Below, piece after piece: positions 34,275 through 43,548 of a stretch of DNA of 46,704 bases. Below the pieces are notes generated by a model. It ran no database searches, was not told the DNA's origin, and saw only the letters and a list, made by a program, of their open reading frames with translations. Made by a program: the position numbers and the translations under genes. Source of the DNA: Guyparkeria sp016278265 (GTDB lineage Bacteria > Pseudomonadota > Gammaproteobacteria > Halothiobacillales > Halothiobacillaceae). The stretch lies in NCBI RefSeq assembly GCF_044582145.1, contig NZ_JBDODO010000015.1; one strand, given 5' to 3'. Within the stretch, counting starts at the first letter, position 1, and every line of letters starts with the position of its first letter.

Positions 34275-35234
34275 ATGGAACGCAGGCAGTTTCTCGTCAC
34301 CGGCGCTCTCGCCCCGCTCGCCACCCTGTTCGGCTGCGACACCCGGGAACCGCTGTTGCGTGTCTCTGGCATCACCTGGGTCGGCTACGAACCCCTGTTC
34401 CTCGCCCGCGAGCTTGGTCTGCTCCCCCCCGAGCGGATCCGCCTGATCGAATCACCCTCCAATACCAACAGCCTGATGCAACTGGCCTCGGGCGAAGTCG
34501 AGGCAGCCACGCTTACCCTCGACGAGTTCATTATGGCCCGTGCCGGCGGCATCCCGGTGCGCATCGCCCTCGTCTTCGACACCTCCCAAGGGGCCGACGT
34601 GGTCATGGCCCGCCCGGGCATCGACCGCGTCGAGGATCTGGCCGGCCACCGCATCGGCGTGGAAGAGACGGCCGCTGGCGCGCTGATGCTGCGCAAATCG
34701 CTCGAGGCAGGCGGCCTCATCCCCGATGACGTGATTCGGGTGCCCCTGATTGGCGGCGCCCACATGGCTGCCTACCAGAACGGCGAAATCGACGCGGTGA
34801 TCAGTTACGAGCCCTTCGCCTCACGACTGGCCGCACTCGGTGCAACCCGCCTTTACGACAGCAGCGCCTTTCCCGGATTGATCGTCGACGTGCTGGCCGT
34901 CAGCGAGAGGGCCATCTCCCATCATTACACGGCCCTCGCCTCGCTACTGACGGCCTACTTCGAGGCCCTCGCCGTGGTGAAATCAAGCCCGGAGCGCGCC
35001 CACCGCCTCATGGCGCCGCGCTTGGGGCTGACGGTCGAACAGACGGCCGAAGCCTACCAGGGGATCGCCCTGCTGAGCCTGAATGACAATCACGCCTGGC
35101 TCGAGCCCCCGGCCACGCCATTGCGCGAGGCCGCAAGAACCGTCGCCGAGATCATGCAATCAAACGCACTGATCGACCAGATCCCCGACCTGTCGGATCT
35201 CGCCACGGCACGCTTCCTGCCGGAGGGGCCATGA
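34275..35234 (+). CDS. Substrate-binding lipoprotein (NMT1/ThiY/SsuA-like)
   Basis: This is a periplasmic binding protein of the NMT1/SsuA/ThiY class, 319 residues. The N-terminus MERRQFLVTGALAPLATLF followed by GC combines a twin-arginine-like RRQFLV motif with a lipobox, suggesting Tat export and membrane tethering. The body has GITWVGYEPLFLARELGLL, LASGEVEAATLTLDEF, GHRIGVEE and GEIDAVISYEPFAS, all typical of the two-lobe fold. Genes for an ABC permease or ATPase do not flank it. The stop overlaps the start of the sensor gene by four bases (ATGA). It probably presents its ligand to that sensor, but the ligand is unknown. No TPP riboswitch was found in the 143 bases upstream. Confidence 0.88.
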   Translation: MERRQFLVTGALAPLATLFGCDTREPLLRVSGITWVGYEPLFLARELGLLPPERIRLIESPSNTNSLMQLASGEVEAATLTLDEFIMARAGGIPVRIALVFDTSQGADVVMARPGIDRVEDLAGHRIGVEETAAGALMLRKSLEAGGLIPDDVIRVPLIGGAHMAAYQNGEIDAVISYEPFASRLAALGATRLYDSSAFPGLIVDVLAVSERAISHHYTALASLLTAYFEALAVVKSSPERAHRLMAPRLGLTVEQTAEAYQGIALLSLNDNHAWLEPPATPLREAARTVAEIMQSNALIDQIPDLSDLATARFLPEGP

Positions 35235-38104
35235 CATTGCCGCGCCTGTCCCTGCGCCTGATGATCCCGCTGGGCCTGGGCCTGCTGTTCCTCCTGATCA
35301 CTTCCGTCTCGCTGATCACCGCCATCCACAACCGCTCAGCAAGCTTCGTCGCTGACTCAAGCCAGCGTTTACTCGGCTACACCAGCGAGATTGCCCGCAT
35401 TATCGAACAGGGCGGACTGGAGCACTCCGGCATCCTGAAGTCGCGCGTGAGCAGCATCTTGACCGACCCGCGCGTCGACATGCTGATCGCCGTCGACTCC
35501 AATCGGGAAGTCCTGGTTTCCCCCTATCGGAACTGGCAAGGAAAACCGGTCGACGACCTGCTCACGGATCTCGAGCCCAGCACGTTTACCCAACGACAGG
35601 ACGAGCGTCTGCCCCGCCTCGAACCGGTGGACGGAGATCATGCGTTCCGCGCGCTGCAATCCTTCGAATTACCCGGCGTTTCCGGCCGCCCTCGTCTCGA
35701 GAGCCGTGGCGTCGTGTGCGTTCGCATGGATCTCACCGCCTCGCTTGCCCGTATCCGCAACGAGGCGATCGTCGCGCGCCTGCCCGAGGCGGGCATGATG
35801 CTCCTGATCATCCTGCTCACCGCCTGGGTGCTCGACTCGCAGATCACCCGGCCGCTGGGACGATTGCGTCAGGCGGCGATGCGCCTGCGGCAGGGCGATC
35901 ACGACGTGCGCCTACCCGAACTCGGCTGCAGCGAAATCGCCGAAGTCGCCCATGGCTTCAACTCAATGACACAAGCAATCGCCGAGGCGCGCGACCGGTT
36001 GCTGGAAAGCGAGCAACGACTCGCCGTCACACTCGATTCGATCGGCGATGGCCTGATCGCAACCGACCTCGATGGTCACATCACGCTGATGAACCCCGTG
36101 GCCGAACAGCTAACCGGATGGTCGCGCGAGGAGGCCATCGGCAAGCCCATCGAGGCGGTGTTCGTGATCTGCCATGCCGATGACGACCGGCCGGTCGTCA
36201 TCCCGATCCGCCGGGTACTGGCCGAAGGCACCCTGGTCGGACTGGCCAACCACACCGTACTGACCGACCGCGACGGCAACCGGCACCATATTGCCGAGAG
36301 CGCCGCGCCGATACAGCGTGAAGACGGCGTGCTGGTCGGCGTCGTACTGGTCTTCCATGACGTGAGTCAGGAATACCAGTTGCGCGACGCGCTTGCCGAG
36401 AGCGAACAGCACTTCCGCACACTCGCCGACAATGGTCAGACATTGATCTGGACGGCGAACCTGGAGGGCAAACGAGACTACGTCAACCATCCCTGGCTGG
36501 CCTTTACCGGCTTGCCGCGCACCGACGCCCTCGGCGACGATTGGCAGCGCGCCGTGCATCCCGATGATCTGCCGGCATTGCTACAGTCAATCGCTTCGTC
36601 CTACGAACGACGCGTCCCGTTCACACGCGAGTACCGATTGCGCCATCACAGCGGCGAATACCGCTGGTTGCTCGCCAAGGGCACGCCCCGCTTCAGCAGC
36701 CGGGGCGAGTTCATGGGCGTCATGGGGCAATGCGTCGATGTCACCGCAGACAAGGAAACCGCCGCCCAGCTCGAACGGCTGGCCTATCACGACGGGCTGA
36801 CCGACCTGCCGAACCGCGCGTTGTTACTCGATCGCGTCGATCAGGCCATCCGGCAAAGAAAACGCCATGGTGGCGTCGGGGCGATGTTCTTCGTCGACCT
36901 GGACGAATTCAAGCAAATCAATGACCTGTACGGTCATTCGCTTGGTGACCAAGTCTTGATAGAGGTGGCACGGCGGTTATCCGGCCTGGTCCGCGATACC
37001 GACACGGTGGCCCGACTGGGGGGCGACGAATTCCTGGTGCTGGTGCCCGAGATGGCGCACGACATCCATGGGGCGCGCCAAAGCGCGACGGCGCTGGCCG
37101 ACAAGTTGCGCCATGCCATGGAACAACCGTTCGAGTTCCAGGACTTTCGCCACCTGGCAACCGCCAGCGTGGGCCTGACCCTGTTCGCCGGCAAGGTCGA
37201 CAACGCGGAGGAGCTGATACGCGAGGCGGATGTCGCGATGTATCAGGCCAAGCGAGCGGGGCATAACAACCTGGTGAACTTCGAGTCCGGCATGGTCGAG
37301 TCAGTGACCCGCCGCTACCGGCTCGAACAGGAGCTCAAGCAGGCCCTGGAACGCGGCGAGTTCGAACTGCACCTGCAATCGCAGGTCGATCGCGACGAGG
37401 TGGTAGTCGGGGCCGAGATCCTGCTGCGCTGGCGTCATCCGGTGCGCGGGCTGGTCTCGCCGGCGGAATTCATTTCGGTCGCCGAGGAATCCGGTCAGAT
37501 CATCGCCATCGGCGAATGGGTGCTGCGCGAGGCCTGCCAACTGCTGCATGGTCTTGAGCAATCCACGCCGCCTGGGCAGAAACATCTCAACATCTCGGTG
37601 AACGTCAGCCCGCGCCAGTTCCGCACGCCCGACTTCGTCGACCGTGTGAGGCAAACCATCGAGCAGACCGGCATCGACCCGGCGCACCTGATGATCGAGA
37701 TCACCGAGAACATGCTGGTCAGCCACGCCTCCGATGCGATCGAACGCATGCGCGCCTTGGCCGCTCTGGGCCTGACGTTCTCGATCGACGACTTCGGCAC
37801 CGGCTATTCCTCGTTCGCCTACCTCAAGCGCCTGCCGCTGAACGAGATCAAGCTCGACAAGAGCTTCGTCGATGACGTCCCCGGCAGCCCCGGCGACACG
37901 GCCATGGTCGAGGCGATTCTCGCCATGGCCTCACGCCTCGGCATCGAGGTGGTCGCCGAGGGCGTGGAGACCTGCGAGCAGTTCCACTACCTCAAGGCAA
38001 ACGACTGCACCCGGTTCCAGGGTTTCTGCTTTGCCCGCCCCGCCCCGGCGCGCCAGTGGATCGAGGAACAGCTGCAAGCCATGGAGCGCAACTCTCCGAG
38101 CTGA
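35231..38104 (+). CDS. Membrane HAMP-PAS-PAS-GGDEF-EAL c-di-GMP sensor
   Basis: This 957-residue inner-membrane protein has a transmembrane helix at about 13-33 and a periplasmic region to about 185. A second helix at about 187-203, HAMP (about 203-257), PAS1 (about 262-385) and PAS2 (about 392-510) follow. The GGDEF domain (about 520-685) keeps LGGDEFLVL near residue 597, with the RDTD inhibitory site five residues before it. The EAL domain (about 700-945) reads EILLRW near 728, so the catalytic Glu of the EAL motif is kept and the central Ala is Ile. It also has NVSPRQF, EITENM, DDFGTGYSS and AEGVETCEQ. Both activities seem possible. It is translationally coupled to the binding lipoprotein upstream. 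Confidence 0.93.
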   Translation: MTLPRLSLRLMIPLGLGLLFLLITSVSLITAIHNRSASFVADSSQRLLGYTSEIARIIEQGGLEHSGILKSRVSSILTDPRVDMLIAVDSNREVLVSPYRNWQGKPVDDLLTDLEPSTFTQRQDERLPRLEPVDGDHAFRALQSFELPGVSGRPRLESRGVVCVRMDLTASLARIRNEAIVARLPEAGMMLLIILLTAWVLDSQITRPLGRLRQAAMRLRQGDHDVRLPELGCSEIAEVAHGFNSMTQAIAEARDRLLESEQRLAVTLDSIGDGLIATDLDGHITLMNPVAEQLTGWSREEAIGKPIEAVFVICHADDDRPVVIPIRRVLAEGTLVGLANHTVLTDRDGNRHHIAESAAPIQREDGVLVGVVLVFHDVSQEYQLRDALAESEQHFRTLADNGQTLIWTANLEGKRDYVNHPWLAFTGLPRTDALGDDWQRAVHPDDLPALLQSIASSYERRVPFTREYRLRHHSGEYRWLLAKGTPRFSSRGEFMGVMGQCVDVTADKETAAQLERLAYHDGLTDLPNRALLLDRVDQAIRQRKRHGGVGAMFFVDLDEFKQINDLYGHSLGDQVLIEVARRLSGLVRDTDTVARLGGDEFLVLVPEMAHDIHGARQSATALADKLRHAMEQPFEFQDFRHLATASVGLTLFAGKVDNAEELIREADVAMYQAKRAGHNNLVNFESGMVESVTRRYRLEQELKQALERGEFELHLQSQVDRDEVVVGAEILLRWRHPVRGLVSPAEFISVAEESGQIIAIGEWVLREACQLLHGLEQSTPPGQKHLNISVNVSPRQFRTPDFVDRVRQTIEQTGIDPAHLMIEITENMLVSHASDAIERMRALAALGLTFSIDDFGTGYSSFAYLKRLPLNEIKLDKSFVDDVPGSPGDTAMVEAILAMASRLGIEVVAEGVETCEQFHYLKANDCTRFQGFCFARPAPARQWIEEQLQAMERNSPS

Positions 38105-38164
38105 ACGATCAGCTCGTTTGCGGAACACGACACCGGGGAAACCGGCCCCGAGGTTATCGGGTTA

Positions 38165-39697
38165 TCAGGAGTCCGATAAAGGCTCGCTGGGTGCCGGGCC
38201 GGTCCAGTCCACCGCCACGTCACCATCAGCGAACCGAATGGTCAACGGCAATCGGCCCGTGGCACCACCCAGCCGCTCGACCTCCGCGGCCCGCTTGATC
38301 AACACGCCCGGGCCGTCGCCTCGGCCCTCACCGCGTGCCTCGATCAGGGCATATCCCCGCTGCTGGACCTGGCGCGGACCGAGTGCCTCGAGCTGACGGG
38401 CCAACCCGGCAAGCCGCGTGCGCTCTTCGTTCAGACGGCGCTCGAGGCTGCGGGGGTCAAGCCGCGTGGCATCAAGCCGGGCTCGCCAGCGAGGCATCAG
38501 CCGCTCTCGGCTCACCAGCAGGCGCCGGGAGAGCGTGGCCACACGCTCACGCTCGACGGAGTTGATTTCGGCAATGCATCGATGCAACCGGCTCGCCGGC
38601 CCCACCAATTGCTCCCTGAGCCCCTCGAGCCGCCGGCGGGGATGCGCGCCTTCCAGGCGTCGGCGCAAACCGTGGGCACGCTCACGTCCCTGGGCGACGC
38701 GACGTTCGACCGCGTGTCGCAGCGGCGCGCCCAGTCCGGCCAGTCGATAACGGCCGAACCGAAGTTGTTCGACCGGTCCGGCCCGTTCGAGTCGCCGCGC
38801 CAGCCCGTCGAGACGCTGCGACTCGGCCTGCAGCCGCCGCTCCCAGCGCATCCGGGCCAGATCGGCCAACCGCCCGATGCGTTGGCGCATGTCACCGGTC
38901 GTGATCGGCGTGGCCAGTTCCGCGGCCCCCGTCGGGGTGGCCGCCCGCCGATCGGCAACCAGATCGCAGAGCGTGGTATCGGTCTCGTGGCCGACCCCGC
39001 TGATCACGGGCACGGGGCAGTCGTACAGGGCACGGACCAACGTCTCGTCGTTGAACGACCACAGATCCGACAGCGACCCACCACCGCGTACGATCAACGC
39101 GACATCGAAGACATCACTCGTGAGCTGCGACACCGCCTGACACAACTCACCGGCCGATTCGCTGCCCTGTACCCGCACCGGGAACAGCGTGACCCGTGCC
39201 AGCGGCAGGCGACGGGCCAGGGTGACGCGCACGTCGTGGATCGCCGCACCGGTGTCCGAGGAGATCACGGCGATATGTCGCGGCAGCTCGGGCGTGTCCT
39301 GCTTGTGCTCTGCGGCAAACAATCCCTCAGTCAGCAGGCGTTGCTTGAGCCGCTCGAACTCGGCGGCCAACCGGCCTTCACCCGCCGGTGCAATCGATTG
39401 GACGATCAGCTGGTAGGCACCGCGCTCGGTGTAGATTCCCAGCCGCCCCGTGACGACCACCTCCTCGCCCTCGCGCAATGGGTGAGCATTGCGCATGGCA
39501 TTGCCGCGAAAGAAGGCGCAGCGCAACTGCGAGCGATCATCCTTGAGCGCAAAGTAGTGATGGCCCGACGCCGCCCGCTTGTGCTCACTGATCTCGCCGA
39601 TCACCTCGACCACCCCGAACACCTGACCGAGCAGATCGCCGGCCTGCTTATTGATCTGGGTGACCGACAGCGCGGTCGATCCGGTGGGAGAGGACAT
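38165..39697 (-). CDS. xseA: Exodeoxyribonuclease VII large subunit
   Basis: XseA is the catalytic subunit of exonuclease VII, which degrades single-stranded DNA from both ends. The 510 residues have an N-terminal OB-fold (about 15-110, VIGEISEHKRA and LKDDRSQLRC). The nuclease domain follows, with VISSDTGAAIHDV, IVRGGGSLSDLWSFND and GVGHETDTTLCDLVADRRAATPTGAAELATP. A long coiled-coil comes next, and the C-terminal region has QRGYALIEARG. I set the start at the ATG at 39697 (MSSPTGSTAL), because the longer frame upstream encodes unrelated sequence. The small subunit xseB is not adjacent. It converges with the c-di-GMP sensor gene across a 60-base spacer. Confidence 0.94.
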   Translation of the reverse strand: MSSPTGSTALSVTQINKQAGDLLGQVFGVVEVIGEISEHKRAASGHHYFALKDDRSQLRCAFFRGNAMRNAHPLREGEEVVVTGRLGIYTERGAYQLIVQSIAPAGEGRLAAEFERLKQRLLTEGLFAAEHKQDTPELPRHIAVISSDTGAAIHDVRVTLARRLPLARVTLFPVRVQGSESAGELCQAVSQLTSDVFDVALIVRGGGSLSDLWSFNDETLVRALYDCPVPVISGVGHETDTTLCDLVADRRAATPTGAAELATPITTGDMRQRIGRLADLARMRWERRLQAESQRLDGLARRLERAGPVEQLRFGRYRLAGLGAPLRHAVERRVAQGRERAHGLRRRLEGAHPRRRLEGLREQLVGPASRLHRCIAEINSVERERVATLSRRLLVSRERLMPRWRARLDATRLDPRSLERRLNEERTRLAGLARQLEALGPRQVQQRGYALIEARGEGRGDGPGVLIKRAAEVERLGGATGRLPLTIRFADGDVAVDWTGPAPSEPLSDS

Positions 39698-39757
39698 GGG
39701 TGTGATCCGTAGTGATGAAAAATGGCGGGGCTCGGGTCGCCCCCGAGTTAGGGCACG

Positions 39758-39785
39758 AAAAAGGCCGCGAACAACGCTCGCGGCC
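39758..39785 (-). terminator. Terminator after the SoxK-like gene
   Basis: On the minus strand, GGCCGCGA/TCGCGGCC forms an eight-base-pair stem with a seven-base loop followed by TTTTT. It lies 63 bases after the minus-strand stop at 39849, separating that gene from xseA. Confidence 0.75.
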
Positions 39786-39848
39786 CGGGGTATCTTGCTG
39801 TTTCTGGCGGTTGGCCAGCCGTCAGGGCCGACCGGAACCTTCAAGCCC

Positions 39849-40169
39849 TTACCAGGCCTTGTACGGACCGGCGTCCTGCTCGGCCCACTGCTTCTCGGCC
39901 AGTGCCTGCAGTTCCTTGATGTACTCGGCCTTCTCGATGGCCTTCTCGTAATCGCCCTTCTTGGCCAGCTTGTCGGCATCGCCGAACAGGGCGCTCTTCG
40001 GATGCGGGCTCCACGGTGCGTAGCCTTTCTCCTGAACGGCGTCAATGGCGGCCTGCGCTTCTTGCTTGGCCTTCTCGTAGTCTGCTTCGCTGGCGGCGTT
40101 GGCCATGCCAACCGAACCGATCAGGGCAAAGCCCGCTGCTGCGGCAACAACGCGTGCTGTTTTAATCAT
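39849..40169 (-). CDS. Small periplasmic helical protein, SoxXA-binding (SoxK)-like
   Basis: This 106-residue protein has a signal peptide (about 1-25, cut after ANA). It is then an Ala/Lys/Glu-rich helical protein: EADYEKAKQEAQAAIDA, a short Gly-Tyr-Ala-Pro-Trp turn, then KLAKKGDYEKAIEKAEYIKE. The heptad-like pattern with a central G-Y/W turn and KKGDYEKAI resembles the SoxXA-binding protein (SoxK/SAXB) of sulfur oxidisers. I call it SoxK-like, not SoxK. No other sox gene is in the window. AGGAGGC stands just before the ATG. A possible promoter, TTGGCA then TAAAGT at an 18-base spacing, lies about 50 bases upstream on the minus strand. Confidence 0.72.
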   Translation of the reverse strand: MIKTARVVAAAAGFALIGSVGMANAASEADYEKAKQEAQAAIDAVQEKGYAPWSPHPKSALFGDADKLAKKGDYEKAIEKAEYIKELQALAEKQWAEQDAGPYKAW

Positions 40170-40310
40170 TATTTACTGCCTCCTAGGTGGTTTGCTCTGG
40201 TAGCGAGTCCGACTTTAGCGCAATCAAACTCGGGATGCCAACAACCCCCTCTTATCCAGCCAAAGCCGCATCCGGATAGTACCTGAACGGGTGATCGAGC
40301 TATGCGGACG

Positions 40311-40339
40311 TTTACCCATCGCGCGCAGGTCACTATAAT
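40311..40339 (+). promoter_or_regulatory. Sigma-70 promoter of guaB
   Basis: TTTACC at 40311-40316 and a perfect TATAAT at 40334-40339 are separated by 17 bases. Transcription would start near 40346, about 34 bases before the guaB ATG. Confidence 0.75.
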
Positions 40340-40379
40340 TGCGCGGACACTTTCTATCATCCGCAAGAGTCCCCCAACC

Positions 40380-41834
40380 ATGCGAATCCTCGAGGAAGGT
40401 CTCACCTTCGACGACGTGTTGCTCATTCCGGCCCGCTCCTCAGTGCTGCCCCGGGACGTGTCACTCGTCACGCGCCTGACCCGTAATATCGAAATCAATA
40501 TCCCGCTGATCTCCTCGGCGATGGACACGGTCACCGAGGCGCGCCTCGCGATTGCGCTTGCCCAGGAAGGGGGCATGGGGATCATCCACAAGAACATGAC
40601 GGTCGCACAGCAGGCCGAGCATGTCCGTCGGGTGAAGAAACACGAATCCGGTGTGATCAAGGACCCGATCACGGTCACCCCGGAGACCAGCATCCGCGAC
40701 GTGCTCAAGGTCACGCGCGATCATTCCATCAGTGGCGTGCCGGTGGTCAGCGAAGGCCTCCTCGTGGGCATCGTCACCAGTCGCGACCTGCGCTTCGAAC
40801 AGAATCTCGACCAAGCAGTGGCCAACATCATGACCGGCAAGGAGCAGTTGGTCACCGTCAAGGAAGGCGCCAGCCGCAAGGAAGTCGAGGCCCTCCTGCA
40901 CAAGCACCGTATCGAGAAGGTGCTGGTGATCAATGACGCCTTCGAACTGCGCGGCATGATCACCGTCAAGGACATCCAGAAGTCGACCGATTACCCCAAC
41001 GCCTGCAAGGATGCCTCCGGGCAACTACGCGTCGGCGCGGCCGTCGGCACCGGCGGTGACACCGAAGAGCGGATCGAGTCACTCGCCGCCGCGGGCGTCG
41101 ACGTCATCGTGGTCGATACCGCACACGGTCACAGCAAGGGCGTGATCGACCGGGTCGCGTGGATCAAGGGCCGCTATCCGCAGGTCGATGTGATCGGCGG
41201 CAACATCGCCACGGGTCAGGCCGCGCTCGATCTGGTCGAGGCGGGTGCGGATGCCGTCAAGGTCGGCATCGGCCCGGGCTCGATCTGCACCACCCGCATC
41301 GTCGCCGGTGTCGGCGTGCCGCAAGTTACCGCCATTTCCAACGTCGCCGAAGCGCTCAAGGGCTCGGACGTGCCGCTGATCGCCGACGGCGGCGTGCGCT
41401 TCTCGGGTGACTTCGCCAAGGCCATGGCCGCCGGCGCCCACTCGGTGATGGTCGGCTCGATGCTGGCCGGTACCGAGGAGTCCCCCGGCGAGGTTGAGCT
41501 GTTCCAGGGGCGTTCCTACAAGTCTTATCGCGGCATGGGCTCGCTGGGTGCAATGCAGCAGGGTTCTTCCGATCGGTACTTCCAGGCCGAGACATCCGCC
41601 GAGAAGCTGGTGCCGGAAGGCATCGAGGGCCGGGTGCCCTACAAGGGCTCACTGGTTGCCATCGTGCACCAGATGATCGGCGGCCTGCGTGCCTCGATGG
41701 GCTACGTTGGCGCCAAGGACATCGACACCATGCGCAAGCTGCCGCAGTTCGTGCGCATCACGAACGCCGGGATGCTCGAATCGCACGTCCACAACGTGTC
41801 GATCACCAAGGAAAGCCCGAACTACCGGACCTGA
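40380..41834 (+). CDS. guaB: IMP dehydrogenase
   Basis: GuaB oxidises IMP to XMP with NAD+, the first committed step to GMP. The 484-residue protein starts at ATG 40380; upstream codons in the same frame are unrelated. The N-terminal catalytic part has GLTFDDVLLIPARSSVLP. Two CBS domains follow in the middle (about residues 93-205). The active-site loop GIGPGSICTTRIVAGVGVPQ contains the catalytic Cys near 303, and RGMGSLGAMQ and YKGSLVAIVHQ complete the C-terminal part. It is followed by guaA after 112 bases with two hairpins in between. Confidence 0.98.
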   Translation: MRILEEGLTFDDVLLIPARSSVLPRDVSLVTRLTRNIEINIPLISSAMDTVTEARLAIALAQEGGMGIIHKNMTVAQQAEHVRRVKKHESGVIKDPITVTPETSIRDVLKVTRDHSISGVPVVSEGLLVGIVTSRDLRFEQNLDQAVANIMTGKEQLVTVKEGASRKEVEALLHKHRIEKVLVINDAFELRGMITVKDIQKSTDYPNACKDASGQLRVGAAVGTGGDTEERIESLAAAGVDVIVVDTAHGHSKGVIDRVAWIKGRYPQVDVIGGNIATGQAALDLVEAGADAVKVGIGPGSICTTRIVAGVGVPQVTAISNVAEALKGSDVPLIADGGVRFSGDFAKAMAAGAHSVMVGSMLAGTEESPGEVELFQGRSYKSYRGMGSLGAMQQGSSDRYFQAETSAEKLVPEGIEGRVPYKGSLVAIVHQMIGGLRASMGYVGAKDIDTMRKLPQFVRITNAGMLESHVHNVSITKESPNYRT

Positions 41835-41840
41835 TCCACG

Positions 41841-41898
41841 ACCCCGCCCGCCGCGGGGTGCCGAACACCCATCGACCCGGCCTTGCCTGCCGGGTCGA
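41841..41898 (+). repeat. Two tandem hairpins between guaB and guaA
   Basis: The first is ACCCCGC/GCGGGGT (7 pairs, 41841-41859). The second is TCGACCCGGC/GCCGGGTCGA (10 pairs, loop of 7, 41872-41898). No strong T-run follows either. They may dampen read-through or stabilise the guaB end of the message. Confidence 0.6.
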
Positions 41899-41946
41899 CT
41901 TGTTACAGGGCCAAGTCGCCCTTGCCTGAACAACACGGACCTGACG

Positions 41947-43548
41947 ATGACCGCTTCCTCGACCATCCCGCATCCCGACATCCACGCCGAGCGCATCCTG
42001 ATCCTGGATTTCGGCTCGCAGTACACGCAACTGATCGCCCGGCGCGTCCGCGAGGCGCGCGTGTACTGCGAAATCCATTCCTGGGATGTCGACAACGCCT
42101 TCGTCCGTGACTTCAATCCCACCGGCATCATCCTCTCCGGCGGCCCCGAATCGGTGATCGACCCACAGAACGCCCCCTGCGCGCCCGAGTTGGTGTTCAC
42201 CCTGGACGTGCCGGTGCTGGGCATCTGCTACGGCATGCAGACCATGGCCGCCCAGCTCGGCGGCAGGGTCGAGAACGCCAGCCACCAGGAGTTCGGCTTT
42301 GCCAAGGTGCGCGCCCGGGGCCACACGGCATTGCTCAAGGACATCGAGGACGAGGTCACCGAGGAAGGCTTCGGGCTTTTGGACGTCTGGATGAGCCACG
42401 GCGATCACGTGGTCGACCTGCCCGAAGGCTTCAAGCTGATGGCCTCCTCGGACAACGCGCCGATCGCCGGCATGGCCGACGAGTCTCGCCATTTCTACGG
42501 CCTGCAGTTCCACCCCGAGGTCACGCACACCCGTCAGGGCGCGCGCATCATCCATCGCTTCGTTCGCGAGATCTGCGACACGCAGGGGCTGTGGCGCTCC
42601 GAGGCCATCATCGAGACGATGATCGACCAGGTCCGCGAGCAGGTCGGGGACGAGGAAGTCATCCTCGGCCTGTCCGGCGGCGTGGACTCCTCGGTGGTCG
42701 CCGCCCTGCTCCACCGCGCCATCGGCGACCAGCTCACCTGCATCTTCGTCGACAACGGCCTGCTGCGCGAGGGCGAAGGCGACCAGGTCATGCGCACCTT
42801 CGGCGAGCACCTGGGCGTGCGCGTGATCCGCGTCGATGCCGAGGACCAGTTCCTCGGCCGTTTGTCCGGCGAGGCCGACCCCGAGAAAAAGCGCAAGATC
42901 ATCGGCAACACCTTCATCGACATCTTCGACGAACAGGCCGGCAAACGGGAGAACGCCCAGTGGCTCGCCCAGGGCACCATCTACCCTGACGTGATCGAGT
43001 CGGCCGGCTCCAAGACCGGCAAGGCCCACGTGATCAAGTCGCATCACAACGTCGGCGGCCTGCCCGAGCACATGAAGCTCGGCCTGGTCGAGCCGCTGCG
43101 CGAGCTGTTCAAGGACGAGGTCCGCCAGATCGGCCTGGAACTGGGCCTGCCTTCCGAGATGATCATGCGCCACCCCTTCCCCGGCCCGGGGCTGGGCGTG
43201 CGCATCCTCGGCGAGGTCAAGCACGAATACGCCGAACTGCTGCGCCGCGCCGATGCCATCTTCATCCACGAGCTGCGTGAAGCGGGCCTCTACGACCAGG
43301 TCTCGCAGGCCTTCGCCGTGTTCCTGCCGGTCCGTTCCGTGGGCGTGATGGGCGATGGTCGGCGCTACGACTACGTGGTCGCCCTGCGCGCGGTCGAGAC
43401 GATCGACTTCATGACCGCCCGCTGGGCCCGCCTGCCCTACGACTTCCTGGAAAAGGTCTCGCTGCGCATCGTTAACGAAGTCCGCGGCATCTCGCGGGTC
43501 GTCTACGACGTCACCGGCAAGCCGCCCGGCACCATCGAGTGGGAATGA
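41947..43548 (+). CDS. guaA: GMP synthase (glutamine-hydrolysing)
   Basis: GuaA converts XMP to GMP using glutamine and ATP. The 533 residues have an N-terminal class I glutamine amidotransferase with ILDFGSQYTQLIARRVRE, the nucleophile Cys near 95 (LGICYGMQ), and the His-Glu pair in LQFHPEVTHT. The ATP pyrophosphatase follows, with LSGGVDSSVVAALLH and the dimerisation domain with HPFPGPGLGVRILGE. The C-terminus ends with the typical PPGTIEWE. The chosen ATG at 41947 gives the family length; a longer frame starting inside guaB has no homologous sequence. Confidence 0.98.
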   Translation: MTASSTIPHPDIHAERILILDFGSQYTQLIARRVREARVYCEIHSWDVDNAFVRDFNPTGIILSGGPESVIDPQNAPCAPELVFTLDVPVLGICYGMQTMAAQLGGRVENASHQEFGFAKVRARGHTALLKDIEDEVTEEGFGLLDVWMSHGDHVVDLPEGFKLMASSDNAPIAGMADESRHFYGLQFHPEVTHTRQGARIIHRFVREICDTQGLWRSEAIIETMIDQVREQVGDEEVILGLSGGVDSSVVAALLHRAIGDQLTCIFVDNGLLREGEGDQVMRTFGEHLGVRVIRVDAEDQFLGRLSGEADPEKKRKIIGNTFIDIFDEQAGKRENAQWLAQGTIYPDVIESAGSKTGKAHVIKSHHNVGGLPEHMKLGLVEPLRELFKDEVRQIGLELGLPSEMIMRHPFPGPGLGVRILGEVKHEYAELLRRADAIFIHELREAGLYDQVSQAFAVFLPVRSVGVMGDGRRYDYVVALRAVETIDFMTARWARLPYDFLEKVSLRIVNEVRGISRVVYDVTGKPPGTIEWE

